From NCBI GenBank assembly GCA_017960475.1, contig JAGCZH010000026.1:1-49895 (forward strand): DNA of 49,895 nucleotides, read 5' to 3'. Positions 1-7,712 of this stretch are shown here, in pieces. The DNA comes from Bacteroidales bacterium (GTDB lineage Bacteria; Bacteroidota; Bacteroidia; Bacteroidales; P3). The translations under genes and the position numbers were made by a program. The first letter of the stretch is position 1; every line of letters begins with the position of its first letter. Below the pieces are notes generated by a model. The model was not told where the DNA came from and did no database searches. It was given only the letters and a program-made list of their open reading frames with translations.

Positions 1-88
1 AAACATACTTGTCTGTCTCGACTTCCTTCCACTCGTAACATCCGAGTTCTTCATTGTACACATGGCGTGTCTGTGTCTTTTGTCTCAT
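1..88 (-). CDS. possible N-terminal fragment of a divergent gene, cut by the window edge
   Basis: An ATG at 88-86 on the minus strand opens a frame that stays open to the window edge (29 codons). The residues have a natural-looking composition (for example YNEELGCYEWKEVETDKYV from residue 11). An A-rich stretch (AAAAGTAAAA) sits just before the ATG, as is usual for Bacteroidetes starts. I do not recognise the family and too little is visible to name a function. If it is real, it overlaps the first 35 bases of the plus-strand ATPase frame as drawn, which would push the ATPase start downstream. It could equally be a chance open frame. Confidence 0.35.
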   Translation of the reverse strand, partial: MRQKTQTRHVYNEELGCYEWKEVETDKYV

Positions 89-1559
89 TTTTACTTTTGG
101 TATTGCTCCCAAAAGTGTCAACTTTTTTCAGGTTAAGACAGAAGCGCAAGAATTACTAAATCTTTATAATAGCGGTAGTGCGGAATTTGTTGCCGTCTAT
201 GGGCGTCGTCGCGTCGGGAAGACTTTTCTTGTAGACGAGGCTCTGAAGGGTAAGATTACCTTCAGGCATGCAGGGCTGTCGCCCGTCGATGAACAGAACC
301 GCAAGAACAATCTGAAAGAACAGCTCACCCACTTCTTCTTCTCTCTGCAGATGCAGGGGATGAAAGGCGGAAAGTGCCCGTCGTCATGGATGGAGGCTTT
401 CTACATGCTGGCACAGCTGCTCGAGAAGAAGTCGAAGGATGACAAACGGCAGGTGGTGTTTATCGATGAACTTCCGTGGCTGGACACACCCCGCTCGGGA
501 TTCACTACAGCTTTTGAGGGCTTCTGGAATACTTGGGGCTGCCATCGTGACAACCTGATGCTGGTGGTGTGTGGCTCCGCCAGCTCGTGGATGCTCGACA
601 ACCTGATCAATAACCACGGCGGCCTCTATGGGCGCACAACTTACGAGATCAAGCTGCATCCCTTCACGCTGACGGAATGCGAAGATTATTACAAGAAAAA
701 AGGCATCCGCCTGTCGCACTACGATATGGTGCAGAGCCATATGATTATGGGCGGCATTCCCTACTACCTCGGATATATGAAGAAAGGTCTCAGCTTGGCA
801 CAGAATATCGACCAGCTTTTCTTCGCCGAAGGTGCCAAACTGCACGACGAGTATGACCGGCTCTTTGCATCGGTATTCTCCAATCCGGAACAGATGAAAC
901 GTATCGTTCAACTGCTGGGTGGACGTCGTATGGGATACACACGTCAGGAGATACTCAAAAAGACGGGATTAGACGACTGCGGCGCATCGACCAAGATGCT
1001 GAGAGCGCTTGAGGCGAGCGACTTTATCCGGTCGTACGTCCCATTCGGGAAAGGAGCCCGCGATGTGCATTACAAACTGGTTGACCCGTTTTGCCTGTTC
1101 TATATGAAGTTCGTCCACGCGAAAAAAGAAATTGACCCAGAATTCTGGATGCATAATGTAACCTCTGCCAGCATTAATTCCTGGCGAGGGTTTGCTTTCG
1201 AGGAGGTCTGTTTCAACCACGTCGACAAAATAAAGCAGGCCCTCAATATCCTGGGCGTTTCCTCCAAACAATCCGGCTGGGCGGTAAGCGGTGACGAAGA
1301 GACCGAAGGCGGGCAAATCGATTTGCTGATTGAGCGAAAGGACGACGTGGTGAATATGTGCGAGATGAAATTCTACAGTGAGCAGTTCGCCGTCAGCAAA
1401 GCCTATCATGCCAAACTGGTACATCGGCAGAATCTTCTCACGGGACAACTGCCTCACAAGACTGTGGTGCAGCCGGTTCTGGTGACGACCGAGGGATTGG
1501 TTTATAATGAGTATAGTGGCATCTTCCAGAATGTTGTGACCATCGACGAACTGTTCTAA
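54..1559 (+). CDS. ATP-binding protein, AAA (archaeal-type ATPase) with DUF234-like nuclease fold C-terminus
   Basis: The N-terminal half is a P-loop ATPase: Walker A GRRRVGKTF begins near residue 50, and Walker B VVFIDELPWLD has D138/E139. The C-terminal half has a PD-(D/E)XK-like pattern (GGQIDLLIE ... CEMKF), as in the DUF234 family that accompanies these ATPases. Members are common in Bacteroidetes and archaea; their role is poorly known (possibly toxin-like or genome-defence related). The start is doubtful. The frame opens only with TTG at 54, and family members normally begin about 30 residues before Walker A, near FFQVKTEAQ, where no in-frame ATG, GTG or TTG exists. A TACTTTTG promoter-like box lies inside the frame at 92-99. 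A GTG at 116 would be in frame if the T6 run at 123-128 held one more T. The 5' end may therefore be decayed, frameshifted or use a rare start. Confidence 0.75.
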   Translation: MYTWRVCVFCLIFTFGIAPKSVNFFQVKTEAQELLNLYNSGSAEFVAVYGRRRVGKTFLVDEALKGKITFRHAGLSPVDEQNRKNNLKEQLTHFFFSLQMQGMKGGKCPSSWMEAFYMLAQLLEKKSKDDKRQVVFIDELPWLDTPRSGFTTAFEGFWNTWGCHRDNLMLVVCGSASSWMLDNLINNHGGLYGRTTYEIKLHPFTLTECEDYYKKKGIRLSHYDMVQSHMIMGGIPYYLGYMKKGLSLAQNIDQLFFAEGAKLHDEYDRLFASVFSNPEQMKRIVQLLGGRRMGYTRQEILKKTGLDDCGASTKMLRALEASDFIRSYVPFGKGARDVHYKLVDPFCLFYMKFVHAKKEIDPEFWMHNVTSASINSWRGFAFEEVCFNHVDKIKQALNILGVSSKQSGWAVSGDEETEGGQIDLLIERKDDVVNMCEMKFYSEQFAVSKAYHAKLVHRQNLLTGQLPHKTVVQPVLVTTEGLVYNEYSGIFQNVVTIDELF

Positions 1560-1868
1560 GGAAATAATATGAATTACGTTGACATGCAGATTATATTGCT
1601 GAATATCATACAATAGCTATTGCGAAGATTTTCGTATTGTTTCCGGAATAGCAAAAAATCTGTTTAGGAGGGAATAATTGGCCGGGCAACCCGGCGGCAC
1701 AGGGGACACGATGTTGTCAATTTGAGACATCGACAATCAGCCCCCGAAGGGGGCGGCAGAAAATTAGCCGTGGGTATGAGCCCACGGTATGACGGACAAA
1801 AGTATTCTGAACCCCGAAGGGGTGGCATATTCCGACATTGGTTTGTGGCTCCATATACATGGACGGGA
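1560..1868. repeat. intergenic region with GC-rich palindromic (REP-like) units
   Basis: No gene is apparent here. A perfect hairpin GCCGGG-CAA-CCCGGC lies at 1681-1695. Three further palindromes follow: CCCCC-GAA-GGGGG (1741-1753), CCGTGGG-TATGAG-CCCACGG (1768-1787) and CCCC-GAA-GGGG (1812-1822). The last is followed by TGGCATA. The same kinds of unit, in the same order (CCGTGGGT palindrome, then ACCCC..GGGG plus GGCA), occur at 39.5-39.7 kb, so this is a dispersed repeat family and not a single terminator. A hairpin may also end transcription of the ATPase gene and of the convergent gene on the other strand. Confidence 0.7.
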
Positions 1869-2927
1869 CTATCGCCCGGCGGATGGGTTGTGGGGGGACT
1901 TACGACTGGATTGCTTTATCGCCACGCGAAGGTTGGAGAAATAGAACCTTCTGAACATCGACATACCGTAAATCTTTTTATACTGGCGCCAATAGCGGAT
2001 GTATTTGCCGCTGCGGCGGGCAACACGAACAACAGCCAACCGGTGCCGCTCGGGACATCGCATGTATATCGGCTCGAAATCTTCCGCCTTCAACCCTTTC
2101 GCAAGCGTACGGCTGGCGTGACCCGACAACTCAATACCAAACAGCGACTCGCAATAGAGCGACATCATGTCGGCGAAAACGTCGACATCGGTTCCTTTCT
2201 TGAGATCGGCGAAGGCGGCGTAGTCGAAGTCCTCCGACATAAGCAGAACCGTCCAGTCGACCAAATCGCGCAGACGCACAGGATTGTGGAAAAAGACGGT
2301 ATGATGCTCGATATGTTTGGCGATAAAGAAGGCCTCCTGCCACGAAGGCAAAAAACAAAGTCCGTCACTTTGCTCTGTGAAAAGCCACGCTGGGTCGTCC
2401 TGGTGATAGAGCAGGTAGTTGTGGCACTCGAAAGTGACATCCTTGTAGGAGAAAGAGACATGACGGGGATCTTTGCGCTCGACATAGAGACCCTGGCTCT
2501 CCATATAGGCGGCGATGGTCTCGGTGTCAGCGCCGGTATAGAGGTCGTTGTCGCCACATTCACGATGCTCAGGCTTCGGGAAACGACGGGACAGCGACGT
2601 TCCCTTCACGACATTGGTGGGCAAAGAAAGGCTTGCTTTCATCAATGAGGCAAAAGCGGTGAGCGCCGACTCACGGCTGCGGTTGTCCTCCTCGATGGTC
2701 TGCACCATGGAGAGGAAGTGGAAGAGCACACTTTTGGGCGGCCGCTGTTCTTTGGGCAGAAGCAGAATGGCATCGTAGAGCAACGCTGTGACGGCCTCGC
2801 GGCGAGAGAGGTCGAAAAGGGCGCTCCATTCCTCTTCGGACAAAGGCAGAGGGACTTTGTCGACGGAGTCGTGAAGGCCGAAAAGCGAGGCTGACAGCAG
2901 ATGCACTAGTGTCGAAAAACGCGGCAT
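1869..2927 (-). CDS. nucleotidyltransferase-like protein (NTP_transf_5 family)
   Basis: A 352-residue protein resembling the uncharacterised nucleotidyltransferase family NTP_transf_5. The diagnostic stretch runs VVKGTSLSRRF (about residues 107-116) to ECGDNDLYTG (123-132). It has the G-D-x-D metal/nucleotide motif (D126, D128) after a VxKGxxL strand. The family is found in polysaccharide and lipooligosaccharide clusters; substrates are unknown. There is no signal peptide or membrane segment, so it is probably cytosolic. Its ATG lies inside the end of the upstream glycosyltransferase gene (22-base overlap), implying translational coupling and a joint role in surface glycan synthesis. The role is inferred from context. 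Confidence 0.75.
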   Translation of the reverse strand: MPRFSTLVHLLSASLFGLHDSVDKVPLPLSEEEWSALFDLSRREAVTALLYDAILLLPKEQRPPKSVLFHFLSMVQTIEEDNRSRESALTAFASLMKASLSLPTNVVKGTSLSRRFPKPEHRECGDNDLYTGADTETIAAYMESQGLYVERKDPRHVSFSYKDVTFECHNYLLYHQDDPAWLFTEQSDGLCFLPSWQEAFFIAKHIEHHTVFFHNPVRLRDLVDWTVLLMSEDFDYAAFADLKKGTDVDVFADMMSLYCESLFGIELSGHASRTLAKGLKAEDFEPIYMRCPERHRLAVVRVARRSGKYIRYWRQYKKIYGMSMFRRFYFSNLRVAIKQSSRKSPHNPSAGR

Positions 2928-3883
2928 AGGAGTGAAAGTGTGCGATGAAACAAAACATTAAACACGAGACGTTCCTTGAGGTTGCGAGGTTGGAAACCCT
3001 CGTCGACCAGATGACGGTAAAAGAATGGCTCGTAGAGACTCCACTTGACTCCTTTCACCGCAAGGACCCGCATATAAACGTATCTGTAACGGTGATAAAG
3101 AGCCTTTATGTTATCGTCGTGCCCTTGGTTCTCGCAATGGAACGCCTTGTCGTTTATCATTTTACCAAACGAGGCGAAAAAAGTCTCGACAGAGGGCATG
3201 AAGAGTGCGGCGCGGTCACGTCGCCACACGCCTGAGGTCAGCGAACGAGGCGCGACATTGTGTATATAGGGGCGGCAATTGTAGGCGCAGACGACGCTGT
3301 CGCAATGCGCCAACAGAGAGAGCACAAACAGGGAATCCTCGAGGATGGCCATATCCTGCTGGTAACGGAGTGTGGCGTTCTCCTCCAAGAAGGCGCGGGA
3401 TATCCAATAGGTGGTGTGGTCGAGGCAATGGCTGCGTGGCAGCATGACAGCGCCCACAGCTTTTCGTTCCGGGAGCCGCTGCCAAGGCTTGTACTTATCA
3501 TCACGACCCTCACGCATAGGGCCAAGATGCAGAAGCGCCGCATTGTCGGGGAGGGTGGCAAGGTCGTTCCATAGGAGAGCCAGGACTTGGGCGTCGACCT
3601 CGTCGTCGGAGTCGACAAACCAGAGGAAGCGTCCCTTGGCGGCTTCTATGCCGCGATTGCGAGCGGCGGCGGCACCTTGTCTGCCGCCTGTGGTCATTAC
3701 CGACGATTGTATCTTGACGGGCAACGAATCGCGCAGCGTGGTTTCGGCATGCGACTTATCGTCGCCATCGACGACGACGACAACCTCGATGTCGCCATCA
3801 TGGCCGGTGCAAGCCAAGGAGCGGAGGCATCGGGAGAGGGTGACGTCGTGTTCGCGGCAAGGAATGACGACAGAAAGCAGCAT
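2906..3883 (-). CDS. glycosyltransferase family 2
   Basis: A GT-A fold glycosyltransferase. The N-terminus LLSVVIPCREHD is the usual nucleotide-sugar strand, followed by GAAAARNRGIEAAKG and the acidic motif FVDSDDEVD (about residues 89-97), which binds the metal and sugar nucleotide. The best start is the ATG at 3883 (MLLSVVIPC); a longer frame would need a TTG at 3889 and would run into the preceding terminator. At about 325 residues it has normal family length. It overlaps the following nucleotidyltransferase gene by 22 bases, so the two form a pair. The acceptor is unknown; lipopolysaccharide or capsule sugar transfer is the likely role. A terminator lies just upstream, so expression comes either from a promoter I cannot see or from read-through from pepD. 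Confidence 0.87.
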   Translation of the reverse strand: MLLSVVIPCREHDVTLSRCLRSLACTGHDGDIEVVVVVDGDDKSHAETTLRDSLPVKIQSSVMTTGGRQGAAAARNRGIEAAKGRFLWFVDSDDEVDAQVLALLWNDLATLPDNAALLHLGPMREGRDDKYKPWQRLPERKAVGAVMLPRSHCLDHTTYWISRAFLEENATLRYQQDMAILEDSLFVLSLLAHCDSVVCAYNCRPYIHNVAPRSLTSGVWRRDRAALFMPSVETFFASFGKMINDKAFHCENQGHDDNIKALYHRYRYVYMRVLAVKGVKWSLYEPFFYRHLVDEGFQPRNLKERLVFNVLFHRTLSLLCRVFRH

Positions 3884-3887
3884 TGGC

Positions 3888-3923
3888 AAAAAACAACGGG
3901 CTGCGGCCGTTGGGTCGCAGCCC
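3888..3923 (-). terminator. Rho-independent terminator after pepD
   Basis: On the minus strand an 8-bp perfect stem (GGGCTGCG/CGCAGCCC; plus-strand arms 3898-3905 and 3916-3923) is followed by GTTGTTTTTT. It sits 26 bases after the pepD stop and just before the start of the glycosyltransferase gene, so it separates the two transcription units. Confidence 0.8.
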
Positions 3924-3949
3924 GAGATAGAAGTCTTTTGAAACTATTG

Positions 3950-5404
3950 TTATTTCTTCTCCGGCATTGCCTCGAGAGCGGCGAGCAGGAAGTCGTAGAA
4001 TTTGACGCTGCTGGGGATGTTGGCGCGCTCGTCGGGGCTGTGAGGGCTCTGCAGTGTGGGGCCGAAACTGATCATATCCATGTCGGGATATTTGCCGCCA
4101 AGGAGACCGCACTCGAGACCAGCGTGGATGGCGACCACAGCGGGTTCTTTCTTGTAGAGTTTCTTGTAGGTCTGCTTCATGGTCTTGAGCAGAGGGCTCT
4201 TCATGTTGGGCTTCCAGCCAGGATAAGCGCCGCTGAGTTTGCAGGTGCCGCCAGCCAGTTCGGCGAGGCAGACGAGGCGTTCGGCGAGGGCTTCCTTGGC
4301 GGTGTCGACGGAGGAGCGGAGCAGGGCCTGAACGGTGAAGTTCTTGCCTGTGGTCTTGACGATGGCGAGGTTGAGAGAGGTCTCGACGAGGCCTTCCATA
4401 TCGCGGCTCATGCGGATAACGCCGTTGGGAGCGACCATCATGGTGTTGATGATCTTCTGAGTGTCGGCGTCGGTGATGACATTCTGAGGCATGCGGACCT
4501 TGTCATATTTCATGAAGAAATCGGGCTCGACGCTGGAGAGCTCTTTCTTGACCCATCCAGCCACTTTGTCGAACTCGGCGAGGATGCACTCGGCGTGTTT
4601 CTTGGGGAAAGCGATGACAGCCTCACCGTCGCGAGGGATGGCGTTGCGCATGTTGCCGCCATTGACGCTGACAAGACGGAGACCACATTCGGCCACCCAG
4701 CGGAGATGGCGGAAGAGAAGCTTGTTGACATTGGCGCGGCCGGTGTTGATCTCCATACCGGAGTGGCCACCCTTGAGTCCGCCGAGGGTGAGCTTGTAGG
4801 CGACATAGTCCTTGGGGGCTTTCTCGGTGGCGTAGGGTATCGTCATGGTGGCGTCGATGCCGCCAGCGCAGCCGACATAGAGCTCGCCTTCAGTCTCGGA
4901 GTCGAGATTGAGAAGGAACTCGCCCTTAAGTTCGCCGGCCTTGAGACCGAAAGCACCGGTCATACCTGTTTCCTCGTCGGTGGTGATGAGAGCCTCGAGG
5001 GGACCATGTTTGATGGTCTTGGACTCGAAGACAGCCATGATGGCGGCAACGCCAAGGCCGTCGTCGGCGCCGAGGGTGGTATCGCAAGCGTATACCCAAT
5101 CACCAACGATTTTGGTCTCGATAGGATCTTTCAGGAAGTCGTGCTTTTTGCCAGCGCGGGCCTGAGGCACCATATCCATGTGTGCTTGAAGGACAACAGG
5201 GCAACGTTTCTCCATTCCCTTGGTGGCGGGTTTGGTCATGATAACGTTTCCAACCTTGTCGACACGGCAGTCGATTTTTTTGCTTTTTGCCCACTTCACG
5301 AGGAAGTCGCGGACAGCCTCTTCATGCTTTGAGGGACGGGGGCAACGGGTCAGGGAGTAGAAATTGCTCCACAATGCTTTGGGTTCAAGATCTTTGATTG
5401 TCAT
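3950..5404 (-). CDS. pepD: aminoacyl-histidine dipeptidase (M20 family, PepD)
   Basis: A cytosolic metallopeptidase of the M20C family that cleaves Xaa-His and other dipeptides. The di-zinc site motifs are in order: QAHMDMVPQ (H75, D77), LGADDGLGVA (bridging Asp near 114), TTDEETGMTGA (general base and ligand glutamates, about 144-145), LNLDSETEG (about D168) and the C-terminal IHAGLECGLL (His ligand). At 484 residues it matches the family length (about 485). The end EMISFGPTLQ-type region (here DMISFGPTLQSPHSPDER) is typical. The gene stands alone, with its own promoter (5450-5480) and terminator (3888-3923). It probably salvages amino acids from imported peptides, fitting an asaccharolytic or mixed fermenter. 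Confidence 0.95.
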   Translation of the reverse strand: MTIKDLEPKALWSNFYSLTRCPRPSKHEEAVRDFLVKWAKSKKIDCRVDKVGNVIMTKPATKGMEKRCPVVLQAHMDMVPQARAGKKHDFLKDPIETKIVGDWVYACDTTLGADDGLGVAAIMAVFESKTIKHGPLEALITTDEETGMTGAFGLKAGELKGEFLLNLDSETEGELYVGCAGGIDATMTIPYATEKAPKDYVAYKLTLGGLKGGHSGMEINTGRANVNKLLFRHLRWVAECGLRLVSVNGGNMRNAIPRDGEAVIAFPKKHAECILAEFDKVAGWVKKELSSVEPDFFMKYDKVRMPQNVITDADTQKIINTMMVAPNGVIRMSRDMEGLVETSLNLAIVKTTGKNFTVQALLRSSVDTAKEALAERLVCLAELAGGTCKLSGAYPGWKPNMKSPLLKTMKQTYKKLYKKEPAVVAIHAGLECGLLGGKYPDMDMISFGPTLQSPHSPDERANIPSSVKFYDFLLAALEAMPEKK

Positions 5405-5449
5405 AATGTTATATTATTAATTATTGTTTTCTCTTAATAATTCAAAAGG

Positions 5450-5480
5450 CAAAGGTACGTTTTTTTTATTTAACGACAAA
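5450..5480 (-). promoter_or_regulatory. Bacteroidetes-type promoter for pepD
   Basis: On the minus strand TTTG (5480-5477) is followed after exactly 19 bases by TACCTTTG (5457-5450). This matches the Bacteroidetes primary-sigma consensus TTTG-N19-TAnnTTTG. The predicted start point is near 5443, giving a leader of about 40 nt to the pepD ATG. Confidence 0.75.
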
Positions 5481-5545
5481 ATTTTTTTTTCGATTTTCGT
5501 TATTAAGATTAAAGTGATGATGAAAAAAACAAGGAAAATGATTAT

Positions 5546-5649
5546 GGAGTTAAAGTGGGAGTTAAAATGGGAGTGAAAATGGGAGTTAAAGTGGAAGTTA
5601 AAATGGAAGTAAAAATGGAAGTAAAAATGGGAGTAAAAGTGGACAAATG
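5546..5649. repeat. 12-bp tandem repeat array, half copy of a dispersed hairpin element (copy A)
   Basis: Eight consecutive 12-bp units of the form G(G/A)AGTTAAAATG run without a gap from 5546 to 5641 and end in GTGGACAAATG. Variation is limited to a few positions (G/A at position 2, T/A at 6, A/G at 11). The same units and the same GGACAAATG end occur in copies at 6670, 25816 and 46050. Here only one arm and half of the core are present. Because the unit is a multiple of three, an open frame of HFNS-type repeats exists on the minus strand (5417-5683), but I regard it as a by-product of the repeat. Confidence 0.85.
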
Positions 5650-5715
5650 GGGGTAATGGGGATTTTGAATTTCGAGAATACATTTAATTAATAAATTAAG
5701 TTATTACGGTTTTTT

Positions 5716-6615
5716 ATGCGATGCCAAAAATGTCCCAGGGAATGTAACAGTATGCCGGGTTTCTGCAATGCTCTCTCCAGCATGCCTGAAGCCGCCGCTG
5801 TCTACGCCCACACCGGCGAGGAGCCCCCTATCTGCGGACAACGTGGCATTAGCAATATTTTTTTCGCCCACTGCAATCTGCAATGCGTTTTCTGCCAGAA
5901 CCTCGACATCTCGCGTCCTTCGGTATCGCCCGAGAAAATCGGATTGCACAGCGTGGAGGAGATCATCGACGCCACAGCGGAGAGTCTTAAACAGACAGAG
6001 AACATTGTGGGTTTTGTCAGCGCGACACAATACTCCGACCTCGTCATTCCCATAATAGAAGGATTGCACGGGAAGGGGCTGCACCCGACAATAGTATATA
6101 ACAGCAACGGATACGAGAGCGTCGATGTGTTGCGGCGGCTGGCTCCCTATGTGGACATTTACCTTCCCGACTACAAATACCGCGACAGCGACATAGCGGC
6201 GCGATACTCCCATGCGGCGGATTACCCCGAGGTGGCGGGCAACGCCATCAAGGAGATGTTCAACCAGAAAGGCGCCGCTCTGCCCACCGACGAAGGTTTG
6301 GCTTTCAACGGGCTCATAATACGCCATCTTGTCCTCCCCGGCCAGATACAGAATTCTCTCGACTGTCTGCGATGGATCGCCGACAACCTCTCGACAAACA
6401 TACATATATCTCTCATGGCTCAATATTTCCCTCCAGCAGGGATAGAGCTTCCCGACCAACTGAACCGACGGCTGCGCAAGGAGGAATACGACCAAGTGGT
6501 GGAGGAATTCTACAACCTGGGATTTCATCGCGGCTGGGTGCAGGAACTGGATGCCGCCGACAACTACAAGCCACATTTCGAGGAGAAAACGACGTTTGGG
6601 GAAATTGAAAATTGA
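5716..6615 (+). CDS. radical SAM protein, PflA/PflX-like
   Basis: A 299-residue radical SAM enzyme of the 'uncharacterised PflA-like Fe-S protein' group (COG1313). The cluster motif CNLQCVFC gives C53, C57 and C60 (CxxxCxxC), preceded by an extra cysteine-rich N-terminus (CQKCPREC ... FC, residues 3-17) that may hold structural metal. Later family blocks are YNSNGYES, YLPDYKY and IIRHLVLPGQ. The family resembles activases that generate glycyl radicals, but the target is unknown. It is preceded by repeat copy A and followed by copy B in inverted orientation, so the gene sits between two copies of the same element. I see no clear promoter. Confidence 0.85.
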   Translation: MRCQKCPRECNSMPGFCNALSSMPEAAAVYAHTGEEPPICGQRGISNIFFAHCNLQCVFCQNLDISRPSVSPEKIGLHSVEEIIDATAESLKQTENIVGFVSATQYSDLVIPIIEGLHGKGLHPTIVYNSNGYESVDVLRRLAPYVDIYLPDYKYRDSDIAARYSHAADYPEVAGNAIKEMFNQKGAALPTDEGLAFNGLIIRHLVLPGQIQNSLDCLRWIADNLSTNIHISLMAQYFPPAGIELPDQLNRRLRKEEYDQVVEEFYNLGFHRGWVQELDAADNYKPHFEEKTTFGEIEN

Positions 6616-6945
6616 AAATTGAAAATTTTAAACCATTATAACCTTTTAGAAATAATAACGTAAAGCAATGGGAAGTAATAAAAGGAAGTAAATCTTCGAT
6701 GGAAGTTAAATAGGAAGTTAAGCGCTGCGCGCAGGACAATACATATTCATTTGTCCACTTTTGCCGAAGGCTGCGTGGTATGCCTGCCGAGCTCGATGAG
6801 GCAACACCTATAGAAATAAAAAAAATACAGTGAGCAACTCCCACTTTAACTCCCATTTTAACTCCAACTTTTACTTCAGAAACATTTTACTTTTTTCCCA
6901 CCATCACTAACTCTTTTAACTTTTCAAACCCTTTCCAACCTTTCT
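6616..6945. repeat. intergenic region with copy B of the 12-bp-unit hairpin element
   Basis: A short (AAAATTG)n run at 6603-6627 follows the stop. The element covers about 6670-6890. Its left arm of GGAAGTTAA/GGAAGTAA units (6670-6720) is followed by the core GCGCTGCGCGCAGGACAATA...TTCATTTGTCCAC (6722-6758). About 75 bases of unrelated sequence come next, then the right arm of ACTCCCATTTTA-type units (6836-6890). The core contains the inverted pair GGACAAT/ATTTGTCC. Relative to the copy at 46050 the right arm has been separated from the core. The last 50 bases before the next gene are the T/C-rich leader type seen elsewhere in the window. Confidence 0.8.
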
Positions 6946-7557
6946 ATGGCCAAGCAGGAAAAATTCGCCTTCGACTACGAAGAATACTTGAATGAGATTT
7001 TTGAGACCACAGCCATACTCTCGTGGAGCACCCACTATCCCGCTTTCACCTTCGCCTTCTATCTCAACCAGCTATACAACACACAATTAGAGCGTCAGGA
7101 CGACATCTTTTTGGAGCAGAAAGAGGGCCAGATGAAATGCATTGTCTATTTCGGAAAAGACACAATAAAACATATAGCATACATTCTTGTCGACAATTCC
7201 GACAATATGATGTCGCCTAAGAAAGACAAAATTTTCGACAAAACCCTCCTCATAAAAGGTCCCGACGCATTCGAGATAGCTCAAAACATATATGACGACC
7301 TCAACGCCATGGCTCCCACTGATGTCTATCTCGACAACAGCGAAACCATGCGGCGACTGTTTTTGGATTCCGGCATTCTGGAGAGCGCTCTTTTCGATTT
7401 CTCCAAACCCGACGACCCCAAGTCGACCTATTTCAGCGACACACAAAACGAGAAAACTCTTCGCAAACGGCAGAAATTCATGAAAGAGCAGCGCATCTTC
7501 TTCTCCGACATCCTTCTCGCCGTCGACTCGCTACTTCCAGATTTTGAGAGCGAATAG
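6946..7557 (+). CDS. hypothetical protein, possibly IPExxxVDY-like
   Basis: A 203-residue acidic soluble protein with no signal peptide, membrane segment or cysteine-rich motif. The N-terminal part (AFTFAFYLNQLYNTQLERQ, about residues 33-51) loosely resembles the Bacteroidetes IPExxxVDY family, which has a short LNK...LER-DD stretch near its start. I do not see a clear IPE...VDY signature, so the assignment is weak. The C-terminus is charged (RKRQKFMKEQR). It is the only gene between repeat copy B and the DUF349 promoter, and carries the T/C-rich leader directly before its ATG. Confidence 0.7.
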   Translation: MAKQEKFAFDYEEYLNEIFETTAILSWSTHYPAFTFAFYLNQLYNTQLERQDDIFLEQKEGQMKCIVYFGKDTIKHIAYILVDNSDNMMSPKKDKIFDKTLLIKGPDAFEIAQNIYDDLNAMAPTDVYLDNSETMRRLFLDSGILESALFDFSKPDDPKSTYFSDTQNEKTLRKRQKFMKEQRIFFSDILLAVDSLLPDFESE

Positions 7558-7600
7558 CATGGCGTAATGGCCTTTTATCGCCCCTCTCGACCAAAAAAAG

Positions 7601-7630
7601 TTGCGACATTCAAAAAAAAGCGTACTTTTG
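7601..7630 (+). promoter_or_regulatory. Bacteroidetes-type promoter for the DUF349 gene
   Basis: TTG at 7601-7603 and TACTTTTG at 7623-7630 are separated by 19 bases, the classic Bacteroidetes spacing. The predicted start is near 7637, leaving a leader of about 75 nt before the ATG at 7713. It probably also drives the downstream gldB and lipid kinase genes. Confidence 0.8.
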
Positions 7631-7712
7631 CACGTTGAATTTTGCCGACAAAAAATCGGCAAAATACTTTATCCTACTAAAAAACAAGCAATTGTAACAA
7701 AACAAAACCATC

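Noticed and set aside
3587..5332. Long plus-strand open frame (581 codons) opposite pepD
   Set aside because: It mirrors pepD, whose motifs, promoter and terminator are all clear. The antisense product is Gly/Asp/Val-rich with no domain; this is a codon-bias effect of the GC-rich third positions.
5546..5649. CRISPR-like array
   Set aside because: Units of 12 bases are contiguous without spacers and no cas genes are near.
5417..5683. Small open frame of HFNS-like repeats, with a similar frame at 25751-25939
   Set aside because: Produced by a 12-base unit, a multiple of three, in a noncoding repeat; no start context, and flanks are not coding. A repeat peptide cannot be fully excluded but lacks support.
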